Assembly (NCBI RefSeq): GCF_016806125.1 | Contig: NZ_CP047166.1 | Coordinates: 2,108,001-2,172,000, forward strand | DNA from: Ponticoccus alexandrii | GTDB lineage: Bacteria; Pseudomonadota; Alphaproteobacteria; Rhodobacterales; Rhodobacteraceae | Direction of reading: 5' to 3' | DNA length: 64,000 nt | In this document: one piece after another, positions 35,143-44,332 of the stretch | Layout of the letters: each line of letters starts with the position of its first letter | Position numbering within the stretch: the first letter of the stretch is position 1 | Notes under the pieces: model-generated | Databases searched by the model: none | The model's input: the letters and a program-made list of their open reading frames with translations, nothing else | What the model was told of the DNA's origin: nothing | Translations under genes and position numbers: made by a program

Positions 35143-36288
35143 TCAGCCCGCCATGATCTCTGCGTAAAGCGCCTCGATCCGGGCAAGGTGGGCGGCAAGG
35201 GAAAACCGCTCGCGGCACAGCACCTGCGCCGCCGCGCAGCGCCGCGCCGCCTCTTCGGGATTGGCCAGAACCTCCAGCGTGGCCGCCGCGAAACCCGCGA
35301 CATCGTCGGGCGCGACCAGCCAGCCGGTCCGGTCCCTGTCGACGATTTCCGGCGTTCCACCCTCGTCGGTTGCCACCAGCGGCACCCCGGCCATGCCCGC
35401 CTCGATCAGCGTGCGGCCCAGGGCCTCGTGCCGGGCCGGGGCGACCAGCGCCGACATTCCCGCCATCACCGGGCCGAAGGGGCTGCGCGGCCCGATCGGC
35501 AACACGCGCCCGGTCAGCCCCTTTGCCGCAATCCGCGCCTCGACCGCAGACAGGAACGGCTGGTGCAGCGCGCCGTACATCGGGAAGACCACCGGCCCGG
35601 GCCAGTCTGCCGCGATCCGCGCGGCGATCTCGACAAAAAGCTCGGGCCGCTTGCGGTCCGAGAAATTCGCGACATAGCCCACGATGGCAGTGCCCGGCGA
35701 CACGCCCAGATCGGCGCAAAGCGCCGCGCGCGCCTCGGCGCTGGCTTCCTGCTGTGGCAGGAAAGGGTTGTAGATCATCCGCGCGTGCCCCTGCAGCGGT
35801 CCCGGCAGGCTGGACAGGGTAAAGCGCGAGACCGCCACGAAGGCATCCGCACGCCCGCCCCAGACCGTCATGTGGCGCCCCGAGGCCGGGGTGCGCTGGT
35901 GCCAGACGTGCCGCGCCGCGCCGCCTTCGGTTGCCGCGCTCCAGATCAGGTGATTGCGCATGTCGTGGCTGTGAACGATGTCGTAGCCCGACGCCACCGG
36001 CCCGAGGAGCCGCCGCACCGCCCGGCGGCGCAGCCACTGCCGCCACGGCGCCCGCAGCCTGGGGGCCGCCACCTCTGGCAGCGAAACCCAGGACTCGCCC
36101 AGACCGCGCAGGTGATCCTCCAGCGCGCCGGTGCGGTGCAGGCCCAGCGTCACCGAATGCCCCGCCTCGCGCAGCGCCCGCGCCAGCAGCAGCGAAGAGA
36201 TATGAGACCCGCCGACACTGTCGCCGGTATAGGGAAAGAGGATCCTGAGGGGGGGCAAGGCGGGCTCCGGCTTGTTGGGCCGTCCCAT
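35143..36288 (-). CDS. GT4-family glycosyltransferase
   Basis: A 381-residue retaining glycosyltransferase of the GT-B fold. The N-terminal RILFPYTGDSVGGSHIS is the acceptor domain entry with its Gly-rich loop; the C-terminal donor domain has SALVAPARHEALGRTLIEAGMAGVPLVATDEGG, the E-x7-E motif of GT4. Convergent with the FkbM gene, with six bases between stops. Likely role in envelope or exopolysaccharide assembly. Confidence 0.88.
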   Translation of the reverse strand: MGRPNKPEPALPPLRILFPYTGDSVGGSHISSLLLARALREAGHSVTLGLHRTGALEDHLRGLGESWVSLPEVAAPRLRAPWRQWLRRRAVRRLLGPVASGYDIVHSHDMRNHLIWSAATEGGAARHVWHQRTPASGRHMTVWGGRADAFVAVSRFTLSSLPGPLQGHARMIYNPFLPQQEASAEARAALCADLGVSPGTAIVGYVANFSDRKRPELFVEIAARIAADWPGPVVFPMYGALHQPFLSAVEARIAAKGLTGRVLPIGPRSPFGPVMAGMSALVAPARHEALGRTLIEAGMAGVPLVATDEGGTPEIVDRDRTGWLVAPDDVAGFAAATLEVLANPEEAARRCAAAQVLCRERFSLAAHLARIEALYAEIMAG

Positions 36289-36348
36289 GCTAGAATATCC
36301 ACCGCCGCTCTGCTAGGCCAAGTCCGTTGCGCTGCCCCGAGGATACCG

Positions 36349-37371
36349 ATGCCAGACCTGCCCCGCGCCGAGGACGTCACCGTCCGCCACAATGACCTCA
36401 GCGACCGCCCCGGCCTGCCGCTTGTCCTTGTGGTGCGCAACGAACGGCCCCTGATGCCCGAGTTCCTCGACCACTACCGCGCCATCGGGGTGGAACGGTT
36501 CTTCATCCTCGACGATGCCTCGACCGATGGCACCCCCGACCTGCTGATGCAAGAGCCCGATGTCTGCCTGTTGCAGTCCGGTCGCCGCTACGGCGAGACA
36601 CCCGACCCCGAAAGCCTGCCGCCTGCCCTGCGCAAGGCCGGCGACACGCGGATGATCCACGTCTGGCGCACCGGGCTGATGAATCGCTTCTGCGCGGGAC
36701 AATGGGCGCTGCAATGCGACGTGGACGAGTTCCTGCTGCTGCCCGACGGTGTCCGGCTGCCGGATGTGATCCAGAGACTGACCGCCGAGGGCGCGGCGGG
36801 GGTCTGGGGAGGGATGATCGACCTCTACCCGCGCGACATGGCGGCGCTGGCCGCCTGCCCCGACAGCGGTTTCACATGGCCCCGCTGCGAGTGGTTCTTC
36901 GACGGGCGGCGGCATTTCTCGCTGCGCCCGGACAAGCCGCCCCGGCACCACTATGTCGGCGTGCGCCACCGGCTGGACGTGGCCTTCGCGGAAAAGCCCG
37001 ATCTGTCGCCGCTTTCCCGGGCCAAGCTGCGCTTTCTCGGGCGCCGCAAGGCGCCCTCGGGGACGTTGGTGAAGCCGATCCTGCAACACTGGCAGCCCGG
37101 CAGCTACTACCTGAACAGTCATCTGACCACCCAAAGCCTGAGCGCGCGCATCCTGTTGCCACTGCTGCACTACCGTTACACGCCCGCCATCCTGCGCAAG
37201 CTGGAATGGGCCATGACCGAGGGCGGCTATTCCAAGGGCAATGCGGACTACCAGCGCGTCGACCGGATGCTGGCCGAGATGCGCGCGCAGAACGCCAGCT
37301 TCCTCGGACCGGTCTCGGTGCCGTTGACCGGCTTCGAAAGCCTTGCCCGGACCGGCAACGCCATCTGGTAG
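36349..37371 (+). CDS. Family-2-like glycosyltransferase (Glyco_tranf_2_4)
   Basis: A 340-residue GT-A protein. The start of the domain reads VVRNERPLMPEFLDHYRAIGVERFFILDDASTDG, with the DDASTDG nucleotide loop, and the metal-binding D-x-D is LQCDVDEFLLLPDG. This build is common in Rhodobacteraceae and often annotated as glycosyltransferase family 2 or 92-like. ATG at 36349. It is divergent from the GT4 gene with 60 bases between them. Confidence 0.85.
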   Translation: MPDLPRAEDVTVRHNDLSDRPGLPLVLVVRNERPLMPEFLDHYRAIGVERFFILDDASTDGTPDLLMQEPDVCLLQSGRRYGETPDPESLPPALRKAGDTRMIHVWRTGLMNRFCAGQWALQCDVDEFLLLPDGVRLPDVIQRLTAEGAAGVWGGMIDLYPRDMAALAACPDSGFTWPRCEWFFDGRRHFSLRPDKPPRHHYVGVRHRLDVAFAEKPDLSPLSRAKLRFLGRRKAPSGTLVKPILQHWQPGSYYLNSHLTTQSLSARILLPLLHYRYTPAILRKLEWAMTEGGYSKGNADYQRVDRMLAEMRAQNASFLGPVSVPLTGFESLARTGNAIW

Positions 37372-37388
37372 GCGCCTGTCATGCAACG

Positions 37389-37417
37389 AAAAAGGCCGCC
37401 CCGATACGGGACGGCCC
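37389..37417 (-). terminator. Terminator of the rplM-rpsI operon
   Basis: On the minus strand GGGCCGTCCC-GTAT-CGGGGCGGCC (one G-T pair) followed by TTTTT, 42 bases after the rpsI stop. Confidence 0.85.
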
Positions 37418-37458
37418 TGAATTTGGGCACGGCGGGATCTGTACCCCGCCGGCTGTGT

Positions 37459-37947
37459 TTAACGCTTCGAGAACTGGAAGCTGCGGCGCGCCTTGCGCTT
37501 ACCGTATTTCTTCCGCTCGACGACGCGACTGTCGCGGGTCAGGAAGCCTGCCGCCTTCAGAGCGCCGCGCAGGTCCGGGTTGTACAGCTGCAGCGCCTTC
37601 GAGATGCCGTGCTTGACCGCGCCGGCCTGACCGGTGAGGCCACCGCCCTTGACGGTTGCGAAGACGTCGAATTCACCTTCAACGCCAGCGATTTGGAACG
37701 GCTGGCGCAGGATCAGCTGCAGCACCGGACGGGCGAAGTACTTGTCCTGGTCCTTGCCGTTCACGATGACCTTGCCGGAGCCCGGCTTGATCCAGACGCG
37801 GGCGACCGCGTCCTTCCGCTTGCCGGTGGCGTAGGAGCGGCCCAGCTCGTCACGGACGGGCTCGCGCGGGGTGTCTTCGAGAACCGAGGTGTCGACAGAG
37901 CCAGCGGCCGCGCCGAGTTCTTCCAGGGAGTTGATCTGTTCAGCCAT
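37459..37947 (-). CDS. rpsI: 30S ribosomal protein S9
   Basis: A 162-residue S9 protein with an N-terminal extension of about 30 residues as usual in Alphaproteobacteria. The core includes [22 protein letters not shown] and the C-terminal tail [21 protein letters not shown], which reaches the P-site tRNA. Two bases after the rplM stop. Confidence 0.97.
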   Translation of the reverse strand: MAEQINSLEELGAAAGSVDTSVLEDTPREPVRDELGRSYATGKRKDAVARVWIKPGSGKVIVNGKDQDKYFARPVLQLILRQPFQIAGVEGEFDVFATVKGGGLTGQAGAVKHGISKALQLYNPDLRGALKAAGFLTRDSRVVERKKYGKRKARRSFQFSKR

Positions 37948-37949
37948 GA

Positions 37950-38408
37950 TTACACCCGGGTGTTCTTGGAGTTCTTGGAGGCGACGTCCAGAACTTCGGG
38001 GTTCTGGGCGTCATGCGGGTGCTCTGCCGAGGCGTAGATCCGCAGGTTCGTCAGTTGCTTGCGCGACAGGCGGTTGCCCGGCAGCATGCGCTTGACGGCC
38101 TGGAAGACCACACGCTCGGGGTGTGCGCCCTCGAGGATCTGCGCCTTGGTGCGGGACTTGATGCCGCCCGGGTGGCCGGTGTGCCAGTAGAAGTGCTCTT
38201 CGCGCTTCTTGCCGGTCAGCTGGACCTTGTCGGCGTTCACGATGATGACGTTGTCGCCCATGTCCATGTGGGGGGTGAAGGACGGCTTGTGCTTGCCGCG
38301 CAGGCGCATGGCGACGATCGAAGCGAGACGACCCAGAACGATGCCTTCGGCGTCGATCACGATCCACTTCTTGTCGATGTCTGCCGGAGTCGCAGAGAAG
38401 GTTTTCAT
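37950..38408 (-). CDS. rplM: 50S ribosomal protein L13
   Basis: A 152-residue L13. Recognisable blocks include [39 protein letters not shown] and [24 protein letters not shown]. First gene of the operon with rpsI; a good sigma70-type promoter lies at 38475-38502. Confidence 0.97.
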   Translation of the reverse strand: MKTFSATPADIDKKWIVIDAEGIVLGRLASIVAMRLRGKHKPSFTPHMDMGDNVIIVNADKVQLTGKKREEHFYWHTGHPGGIKSRTKAQILEGAHPERVVFQAVKRMLPGNRLSRKQLTNLRIYASAEHPHDAQNPEVLDVASKNSKNTRV

Positions 38409-38474
38409 GTGCTATTTCCGTTTATTGACAAGGGCCGCGCGATCAACTCGCCCGGCCCGGTATCCGATTGCGGC

Positions 38475-38502
38475 GTTATATAGATTCCCGGACCCCAGTC
38501 AA
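38475..38502 (-). promoter_or_regulatory. Sigma70-type promoter for rplM-rpsI
   Basis: On the minus strand TTGACT (38502-38497), 16-base spacer, TATAAC (38480-38475). The transcript would start near 38468, about 60 bases before the rplM ATG. Confidence 0.72.
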
Positions 38503-38639
38503 GCGCAACGGTGTCGGATTAAATCTTTAAAAACAATCCCTTACAATTACGGTATCTGAATACCCCACAGCGCGACTTGACCCCGGGATCCCAAACAGCC
38601 ATCCAGACGGCGTTGAGACGAATGTGAAATTTTCCCGCC

Positions 38640-38942
38640 ATGGCCCTTCTGTTCACCGCCCTGCTTCTGCTGCTAGCCGCACTGGTGGGAACCGGCACCG
38701 TGCGCAAGATGATCGAGGTCTACGAGGCCAAGCACGAACTGAAGCAGGGTTCTGCCGGGTTCTTCCGCATGATCCGGGGCTGGTCGCGCATCGGGTTCTG
38801 GCTGCTGATCACATGGTTCCTCGCCTCGGTGATGGGTGACTGGCACCGCACCGACGACCTTGGCGGCGCGATCGACCGCGCACAACTGCGGCTTTACGTG
38901 ATGATGGAGATCCTCGCCGCGCTGGCGGAGTCGGACAATTGA
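38640..38942 (+). CDS. Small membrane protein of unknown function
   Basis: A 100-residue protein with two hydrophobic helices (about 2-22 and 48-66) and a charged loop (RKMIEVYEAKHELKQG) between them. No family recognised. Its TGA overlaps the TTG start of the zinc-ribbon membrane protein by four bases, so the two are translationally coupled and likely work together. Confidence 0.72.
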   Translation: MALLFTALLLLLAALVGTGTVRKMIEVYEAKHELKQGSAGFFRMIRGWSRIGFWLLITWFLASVMGDWHRTDDLGGAIDRAQLRLYVMMEILAALAESDN

Positions 38943-39976
38943 GCGTCGCGCAATCCGACCTGCAATGCCCGTCCTGCGCGGGACAATGCGCCTTCGACCC
39001 GATGATTCAGGGCCTGACCTGCACCTCCTGCGGCGAAAGCCGGTCCCTGAACACGCCGTGGGATGGCAGTGCGGCGTCGGAGACGCGCTACATCCCCGGG
39101 CGCGAGGATACCAAGGCGCCTGCCCTGCCGGAAAGCACCCACTACCAGTGCGAGACCTGCGGCGGCGAGGTCACCTTCACCGGCCCGGCGCTTTCGACAC
39201 ATTGCCCCTATTGCGACGGCCCGGTGGTCATGACCTCTGCCGCCGAGGGCTTTCGCGCCATGGCGCTGATCCCCTTCCAGATGCCCGCCGAGGAAGCGCC
39301 CCTCCATATTGCACGCTGGATCAAGGGCCGCCTCTGCGCGCCGAACGATCTGCGCGCGACCTCCGCGCAAGGCCGGATGGCGGGGCTTTACGCGCCCTTC
39401 TGGACCTTCGACAGCACCGAGTTCGTCCGCTACACCGCCACCTACCGCAGGGGGTCGGGCGACAAGGCGCGCCGTGTCAGTGTGCGCGACTCTCTTCAGG
39501 TGCATTTCGACGACATGCTTGCGCCCGCATCGGATCACGTCACGCCGCTGATCCGCGACGGCATCCTGCACGACTTCGACCCGCAAATGCTGAAACCCTA
39601 CCGCGCGGGCTACCTTGCGGGCTTCGCCGCAGAGCGTCACCGTCAAAGCGTGGCCGAGGGGCTGGCCTCGAACGACGCCGACAAGCACCTGCTGTTGCGC
39701 AACCGCGTGAAGGATCACGTCGGAAAGCCCGCCACGCAGGTCTCGCATATGGATATCGACACCAGCGGCATCCACTACCGGCGCATCCTGCTGCCGGTCT
39801 GGATCCTGCACTACACCTATGGCGGCAAGCCGATGAAGGTCGTGGTCTCGGGGATCGACGGGCGCACCTATGGCGAACGGCCCTTCTCGCGGATGAAGCT
39901 GCTGCTGGCCTCGGCGATGTTCGCCGCCGCCGCCGTGGCCTTCGGCTTTTTCTGGGGCTACGCGGCGGCCCCCTGA
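38939..39976 (+). CDS. Zinc-ribbon membrane-anchored protein
   Basis: A 345-residue protein. Two CxxC pairs occur near the N-terminus (LQCPSCAG, LTCTSCGE) and two more at about 61-86 (YQCETCGGE, HCPYCDGPVV), as in zinc ribbons. The middle is unassigned, and one or two hydrophobic segments near the C-terminus (KLLLASAMFAAAAVAFGFFWGY) anchor it. Similar proteins are sometimes labelled primosomal-N'-like in error. TTG start, coupled to the small membrane protein gene. Function unknown. Confidence 0.75.
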   Translation: MSVAQSDLQCPSCAGQCAFDPMIQGLTCTSCGESRSLNTPWDGSAASETRYIPGREDTKAPALPESTHYQCETCGGEVTFTGPALSTHCPYCDGPVVMTSAAEGFRAMALIPFQMPAEEAPLHIARWIKGRLCAPNDLRATSAQGRMAGLYAPFWTFDSTEFVRYTATYRRGSGDKARRVSVRDSLQVHFDDMLAPASDHVTPLIRDGILHDFDPQMLKPYRAGYLAGFAAERHRQSVAEGLASNDADKHLLLRNRVKDHVGKPATQVSHMDIDTSGIHYRRILLPVWILHYTYGGKPMKVVVSGIDGRTYGERPFSRMKLLLASAMFAAAAVAFGFFWGYAAAP

Positions 39977-39989
39977 CCCCCGAACGACA

Positions 39990-40019
39990 AGACGCCCCGC
40001 CCGGGTGGGCGAGGCGTCT
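39990..40019. terminator. Bidirectional hairpin between convergent genes
   Basis: AGACGCCCCGCCC / GGGCGAGGCGTCT, 13-bp stem with one mismatch and a four-base loop, lying between the stops at 39976 (+) and 40038 (-). Confidence 0.7.
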
Positions 40020-40037
40020 GCGAAGTCTGCAAGCCGC

Positions 40038-40187
40038 TCAGATCTTGCGGCGGAACATCCGGAACAGCCCGCTGGCCACCTGGCTCTGGGCGCTGCGGCG
40101 GCTGCGAACGGGGCGGCGGCGGTGATGGCCGGTCTTGGCGGCACTGTAGCTTCCGACGGCGCGGCGGATCATGCTTCCGATACTCAT
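40038..40187 (-). CDS. Forty-nine-residue basic protein
   Basis: ATG at 40187 preceded by GGAGGAAAGACC, a near-perfect ribosome binding site. The product (MSIGSMIRRAVGSYSAAKTG, then HHRRRPVRSRRSAQSQ, then VASGLFRMFRRKI) has 13 Arg, no Cys, no Asp or Glu, and amphipathic ends. It could bind nucleic acid or membranes. A terminator follows 20 bases after the stop. Below the size limit of most annotation; no family known to me. Confidence 0.68.
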   Translation of the reverse strand: MSIGSMIRRAVGSYSAAKTGHHRRRPVRSRRSAQSQVASGLFRMFRRKI

Positions 40188-40283
40188 GGTCTTTCCTCCG
40201 TATGGTTGTGTCGCCCTCAGGGCGTCTGCTGGGGAAAGAACGCCCGGCGCGGCCTGCCGTTCCATGATCCGGCGAAGGGCCGC

Positions 40284-40709
40284 CTAGCCGCGCGCGGGCG
40301 GGATCGAGTAGGTCAGCGAGGCATGGGCTACCGGATCGTCGCTGCCCTCCGAGTACAGCAGCACATCCGTCACCGACAGCGTCCGCCCCAGCTTCAGCAC
40401 CCGCGCCTCGGCCAGAAGGTCCACTCCCGCCGCAGGCTTGCGCATGAAGTCGATGGAACAATGGGTCGTCACCGCCAGCGCCTGCCGCCCGATCCGCGCC
40501 ATGGTGGCCACATAGGCCGCGACATCCGCCAGCCCGAACATCGACGGCCCCGACACGGTGCCGCCCGGGCGCAGGTGCTGCTCGTCCACATGCAGGCGCA
40601 TGATCAGCCGCTCTTCGGTCAGCTCGTCGATCCCGAACATGCCGCGCACCTGCGGAAAGACCTCGTCCAGGTAACCCGCCATTTCCTCGGCTTCGATCAT
40701 CAACGCCAT
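40284..40709 (-). CDS. PaaI-family hotdog thioesterase
   Basis: A 141-residue hotdog-fold protein. RPGGTVSGPSMFGLADVAAYVA is the conserved helix with the active-site region, and THCSIDFMRKPAAG the beta-strand of the substrate tunnel. Likely hydrolyses a medium or aromatic acyl-CoA. ATG at 40709 with GAGGAAAG upstream; an apparent long in-frame extension into the opposite strand of trmFO is not real. Divergent from the crotonase gene. Confidence 0.87.
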   Translation of the reverse strand: MALMIEAEEMAGYLDEVFPQVRGMFGIDELTEERLIMRLHVDEQHLRPGGTVSGPSMFGLADVAAYVATMARIGRQALAVTTHCSIDFMRKPAAGVDLLAEARVLKLGRTLSVTDVLLYSEGSDDPVAHASLTYSIPPARG

Positions 40710-40763
40710 TCGCTTTCCTCCTCGCTTTGCGGCAGCTAAGCTGCCCCAAAAGCGGAGGACAAG

Positions 40764-41546
40764 ATGGAAATCCTGCAACGTCGCGACACCGGGGGCGTCA
40801 CCCGGTTGCACATGAACGCGCCCGAACGCCTGAACGCGCTGTCGGACGAGATGCTGGCGGCGCTTCAGGCCCAGATCGACGCGCTGATGGAAGACCGCGA
40901 AAGCCGCGTGGTGATCCTGTCCGGCGCGGGCAAGGCCTTTTGCGCGGGCCACGACCTGAAACAGATGCAGGCCGGGCGGCAGGCCGAGGACAGCGGCGCC
41001 GCCTACTTCGCCGATCTCTTCACCCGCTGCGGAACGGTGATGCAGGGGCTCCAACGCCTGCCCCAACCCATCATCGCGCAGGTCCACGGCATCGCCACCG
41101 CCGCTGGCTGCCAGCTTGTCGCCTCCTGCGACATGGCCATTGCCGCCGAGGGCACACGCTTCGGCGTTAACGGGGTGAACATCGGCCTCTTCTGTTCGAC
41201 GCCCATGGTGGCGCTCTCGCGCAATATCCCGCGCAAGAAGGCCTTCGAGATGCTGACAACGGGGCGGTTCCTCTCCACCGCAGAGGCCGAGGCCGCCGGG
41301 CTGATCAACCGCACCGTTGCCCCCGAGGTGCTGGACGAGGCCTGCGACGACCTGGCCGCCACGGTCGCGGCCAAGCTGTCCGCCGCCGTGCGCATCGGCA
41401 AATCCGCCTTCTACGACCAGCTTCAAATGCCGCTGGATCAGGCCTATGCCTTCACCGGCGAAGTCATGGTCGAGAACATGCTCTGGCGCGACACCGACGA
41501 GGGCATCACGGCCTTCCTCGAAAAGCGCAGCCCCGACTGGGCCTAG
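40764..41546 (+). CDS. Crotonase-fold protein, ECHDC3-like
   Basis: A 260-residue crotonase. Oxyanion holes are formed by AFCAGHDLKQM and IATAAGCQLVASCDMA. The positions where enoyl-CoA hydratase has its two catalytic Glu residues read FGVNGVNIGLFCSTPMVAL, with neither Glu, so simple enoyl-CoA hydration is unlikely; this pattern matches the ECHDC3 branch of unknown reaction. Divergently paired with a thioesterase gene, which suggests a shared acyl-CoA substrate. Confidence 0.88.
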   Translation: MEILQRRDTGGVTRLHMNAPERLNALSDEMLAALQAQIDALMEDRESRVVILSGAGKAFCAGHDLKQMQAGRQAEDSGAAYFADLFTRCGTVMQGLQRLPQPIIAQVHGIATAAGCQLVASCDMAIAAEGTRFGVNGVNIGLFCSTPMVALSRNIPRKKAFEMLTTGRFLSTAEAEAAGLINRTVAPEVLDEACDDLAATVAAKLSAAVRIGKSAFYDQLQMPLDQAYAFTGEVMVENMLWRDTDEGITAFLEKRSPDWA

Positions 41547-41585
41547 ACCCTTGGCAGAACGCGCGGCAGCGTCTATCTGCGGCCC

Positions 41586-42959
41586 ATGACAGAGACATTG
41601 CATATCGTGGGCGGCGGCATGGCCGGGTCCGAGGCCGCATGGCAGGCCGCAAACGCAGGCGTGAAGGTCGTGCTTCACGAGATGCGCCCGAAGGTGAAGA
41701 CCTTCGCGCACCAGACTGAAAACCTTGGGGAAATGGTATGCTCGAACTCCTTCCGTTCGGATGACGACGAACAGAACGCGGTGGGCTTGCTGCATTGGGA
41801 GATGCGTCAGGCCGGCGGCCTGATCATCGAGACCGCGCACAAGCACCGCCTGCCCGCCGGCGGCGCACTGGCCGTCGACCGCGAGGCTTTCGCGGAATCC
41901 GTGACCGCCGCCCTGACCGCGCATCCGAACATCACGATCACGCACGAAGAGGTCTCCGACCTGCCCGCCGAGGGCCGCTGGATCTTCGCCACCGGTCCGC
42001 TGACCTCCGAGGCTCTGGGCGCCGCGATCCAGGCAGAAACCGGCGCTGACCGCCTCGCCTTCTTCGACGCCATCGCCCCCATCGTCTACGCCGAGACCAT
42101 CGACATGGACGTGGCCTGGCGCCAGTCGCGCTACGACAAGGGCGAGACGGAGGAAGAGCAGAAGGCCTACCTGAACTGCCCGATGACCAAGGACCAGTAC
42201 GAGGCCTTCATCGACGCGCTTCTGGACGCCGACAAGACGGAATTCCACGAGGGCGAGACGGCGAAGTACTTCGACGGCTGCCTGCCCATCGAGGTCATGG
42301 CCGAGCGCGGGCGCGAGACCCTGCGCCACGGCCCGATGAAACCCGTCGGCCTGACCAATGCCCACAAGCCGGACCAAAAGCCCTATGCCGTGGTCCAGCT
42401 GCGCCGCGACAATGCGCTGGGAACGCTCTACAACATCGTCGGCTTCCAGACGAAGATGAAGTACGGCGCGCAAGCCGCTGTTTTCAAGACGATCCCCGGA
42501 CTTGAGAATGCCAGCTTTGCCCGCCTCGGCGGCATCCACCGCAACACATTCCTGAACAGCCCGACGCTGCTGGATGCGCAGATGCGCCTGCGCTCGAAGC
42601 CCAATATCCGCTTCGCCGGTCAGGTGACGGGTGTCGAGGGCTACGTCGAATCCGCCGCCATGGGCCTGCTGGCGGGCCGCATGGCCGCCGCCGAAATCCT
42701 CGGTCACACGCTGCCCACGGTCCCGCAGGACACAGCGCACGGCGCGCTGATCCACCACATCACCGGCGGCGCCGAGGCCAAGACCTTCCAGCCGATGAAC
42801 GTGAACTTTGGTCTGTTCCGTCCGCTCGAAGGCCTTAAAGGCGGCCGCCGGGGTCGCCGCGACCGCTACAAGGGCTATACCGACCGCGCCAAGTCGGAAT
42901 GGTCGGGCTGGCTGGAAGATCAGGTGAATTTCACCTCGGAAGCCACTGAAAAAGCGTGA
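41586..42959 (+). CDS. trmFO: Folate-dependent tRNA uracil-54 methyltransferase TrmFO
   Basis: Makes ribothymidine at position 54 of tRNA using methylenetetrahydrofolate and FAD. The 457-residue protein has the FAD-binding [17 protein letters not shown], the conserved [12 protein letters not shown] (with its Cys) and [11 protein letters not shown] (second Cys), and [25 protein letters not shown] near the end. Length normal. The TGA overlaps the GTG start of gluQRS by four bases. Confidence 0.96.
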   Translation: MTETLHIVGGGMAGSEAAWQAANAGVKVVLHEMRPKVKTFAHQTENLGEMVCSNSFRSDDDEQNAVGLLHWEMRQAGGLIIETAHKHRLPAGGALAVDREAFAESVTAALTAHPNITITHEEVSDLPAEGRWIFATGPLTSEALGAAIQAETGADRLAFFDAIAPIVYAETIDMDVAWRQSRYDKGETEEEQKAYLNCPMTKDQYEAFIDALLDADKTEFHEGETAKYFDGCLPIEVMAERGRETLRHGPMKPVGLTNAHKPDQKPYAVVQLRRDNALGTLYNIVGFQTKMKYGAQAAVFKTIPGLENASFARLGGIHRNTFLNSPTLLDAQMRLRSKPNIRFAGQVTGVEGYVESAAMGLLAGRMAAAEILGHTLPTVPQDTAHGALIHHITGGAEAKTFQPMNVNFGLFRPLEGLKGGRRGRRDRYKGYTDRAKSEWSGWLEDQVNFTSEATEKA

Positions 42960-43801
42960 CCTTCCGGACGCGATTCGCCCCCAGCCCAACCGGGCCGCTG
43001 CATCTGGGCCACGCCTTTTCGGCGCTGACCGCCTTCGACATGGCCCAGGCAGCGGGCGGCACCTTCCTGCTTCGGATCGAAGACATCGACAGCACCCGCT
43101 CGCGCCCGGAATGGGAGCGGCAGATCCACGATGACCTGCACTGGCTGGGCCTCGACTGGCCCGAGCCGGCCCTGCGCCAGTCCGACCGGCTGCCCGCCTA
43201 TCGCGCCGCCCTCGACAGCCTCTGGTCGCAGGGCCTGCTCTATGCCTGCCGCTGCAGCCGCCGCGACATCGCCGAGGCCGCCTCTGCCCCGCAGGAAGGC
43301 GCGCCGCTGATCGGCCCCGACGGCCCGGTCTACCCCGGCACCTGCCGCGGCAAGCCCCGCAGCGGGCCGCTGCCCGAAGGCGCCCTGCGGCTCGACATGA
43401 CCCGCGCCATGGAAAGGCTCGGCCCCGCCGACATAACCTTCACCGAAACTGGCGCCCGGGCGGCACCGCAGATCACCGCGCGCGGGATGATCGACACAGT
43501 TGGGGACATCGTGCTCTCGCGCCGGGACTTCCCGGGTTCCTACCACCTGTCGGTCGTGCTGGACGATGCGGCGCAGAAGATCACCCATGTGGTCCGCGGC
43601 GAAGACCTCTTCGACGCCACGCCGATCCATGTCGTGCTGCAACGCCTCCTGGGCCTGCCGACACCCGGCTACCATCACCACCGCCTGATCCGGGACGAGC
43701 ATGGCAAACGCCTTGCCAAACGCGACGACGCCCGCGCCCTCGCCACCTACCAGGCCGAGGGCGCCACACCGCAAGACATTCGCGCCATGGTCGGGCTCTA
43801 G
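42956..43801 (+). CDS. gluQRS: Glutamyl-Q tRNA(Asp) synthetase
   Basis: A 281-residue truncated GluRS-like protein that adds glutamate to queuosine in tRNA(Asp). HIGH motif [18 protein letters not shown], and KMSKS-equivalent [12 protein letters not shown]; the zinc-site cysteines ([17 protein letters not shown]) are present, while the anticodon-binding domain is absent, as expected. GTG start overlapping trmFO. Both enzymes modify tRNA. Confidence 0.94.
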   Translation: MTFRTRFAPSPTGPLHLGHAFSALTAFDMAQAAGGTFLLRIEDIDSTRSRPEWERQIHDDLHWLGLDWPEPALRQSDRLPAYRAALDSLWSQGLLYACRCSRRDIAEAASAPQEGAPLIGPDGPVYPGTCRGKPRSGPLPEGALRLDMTRAMERLGPADITFTETGARAAPQITARGMIDTVGDIVLSRRDFPGSYHLSVVLDDAAQKITHVVRGEDLFDATPIHVVLQRLLGLPTPGYHHHRLIRDEHGKRLAKRDDARALATYQAEGATPQDIRAMVGL

Positions 43802-43840
43802 CCAAACCAAGACCCACGCCGCCGAAAAGACGCGCGCCCT

Positions 43841-43872
43841 GGGCTTCTTCTCTGTCCAAATACTCGAAAGCG
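43841..43872 (-). repeat. Dispersed intergenic repeat, copy C (truncated)
   Basis: On the minus strand it reads TTTCGAGTATTTGGACAGAG and AAGAAGCCC, the second half of the repeat. It lacks the leading GGGGGCTCTGCCCCC palindrome. Between the convergent gluQRS and hisI genes. Confidence 0.65.
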
Positions 43873-43894
43873 ACGTTCGCCCCGCAACCCGGCC

Positions 43895-44251
43895 TCAGAC
43901 CATGGGCGCCATAAGCTCCGTCTCCTCTCCCACCACCGAGGTATAGAAGCACGACCGCCGGTTGGTGTGACAGGCCGGTCCGTCCTGCCGGACCACGGCC
44001 AGCAGGCAATCGCGGTCGCAATCGACCCGAAGATCCACCAGTTCCTGCGTGTGTCCCGAGGTCTCGCCCTTGATCCAGAAGGCCTGCCGCGACCGCGACC
44101 AATAGGTCACGCGCCCGGTTTCCAGCGTCTTCGCCACCGCCTCGGCATTCATCCAGGCCATCATCAGGACTTCACCGGTCCCCTCTGCCTGGGCAATACA
44201 GGGGATCAGGCCGCGCGCGTCATAGACCAAGGTCGCAGGATCGAAGGGCAT
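43895..44251 (-). CDS. hisI: Phosphoribosyl-AMP cyclohydrolase
   Basis: Third step of histidine synthesis. The 118-residue protein has YWSRSRQAFWIKGETSGHTQ, the metal-binding VDCDRDCLLAVV and ACHTNRRSCFY. Monofunctional (no HisE). ATG at 44251; a longer in-frame extension is not supported. Divergent from the IscU-like gene with 81 bases between starts. Confidence 0.95.
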   Translation of the reverse strand: MPFDPATLVYDARGLIPCIAQAEGTGEVLMMAWMNAEAVAKTLETGRVTYWSRSRQAFWIKGETSGHTQELVDLRVDCDRDCLLAVVRQDGPACHTNRRSCFYTSVVGEETELMAPMV

Positions 44252-44332
44252 GGGCAAAAACCTTTTGCTTGTCTGGGTGCGATGCCTATGTATGGAACTC
44301 ACCGCCAAAGGGAAACCACGAGGACGCAGCCA

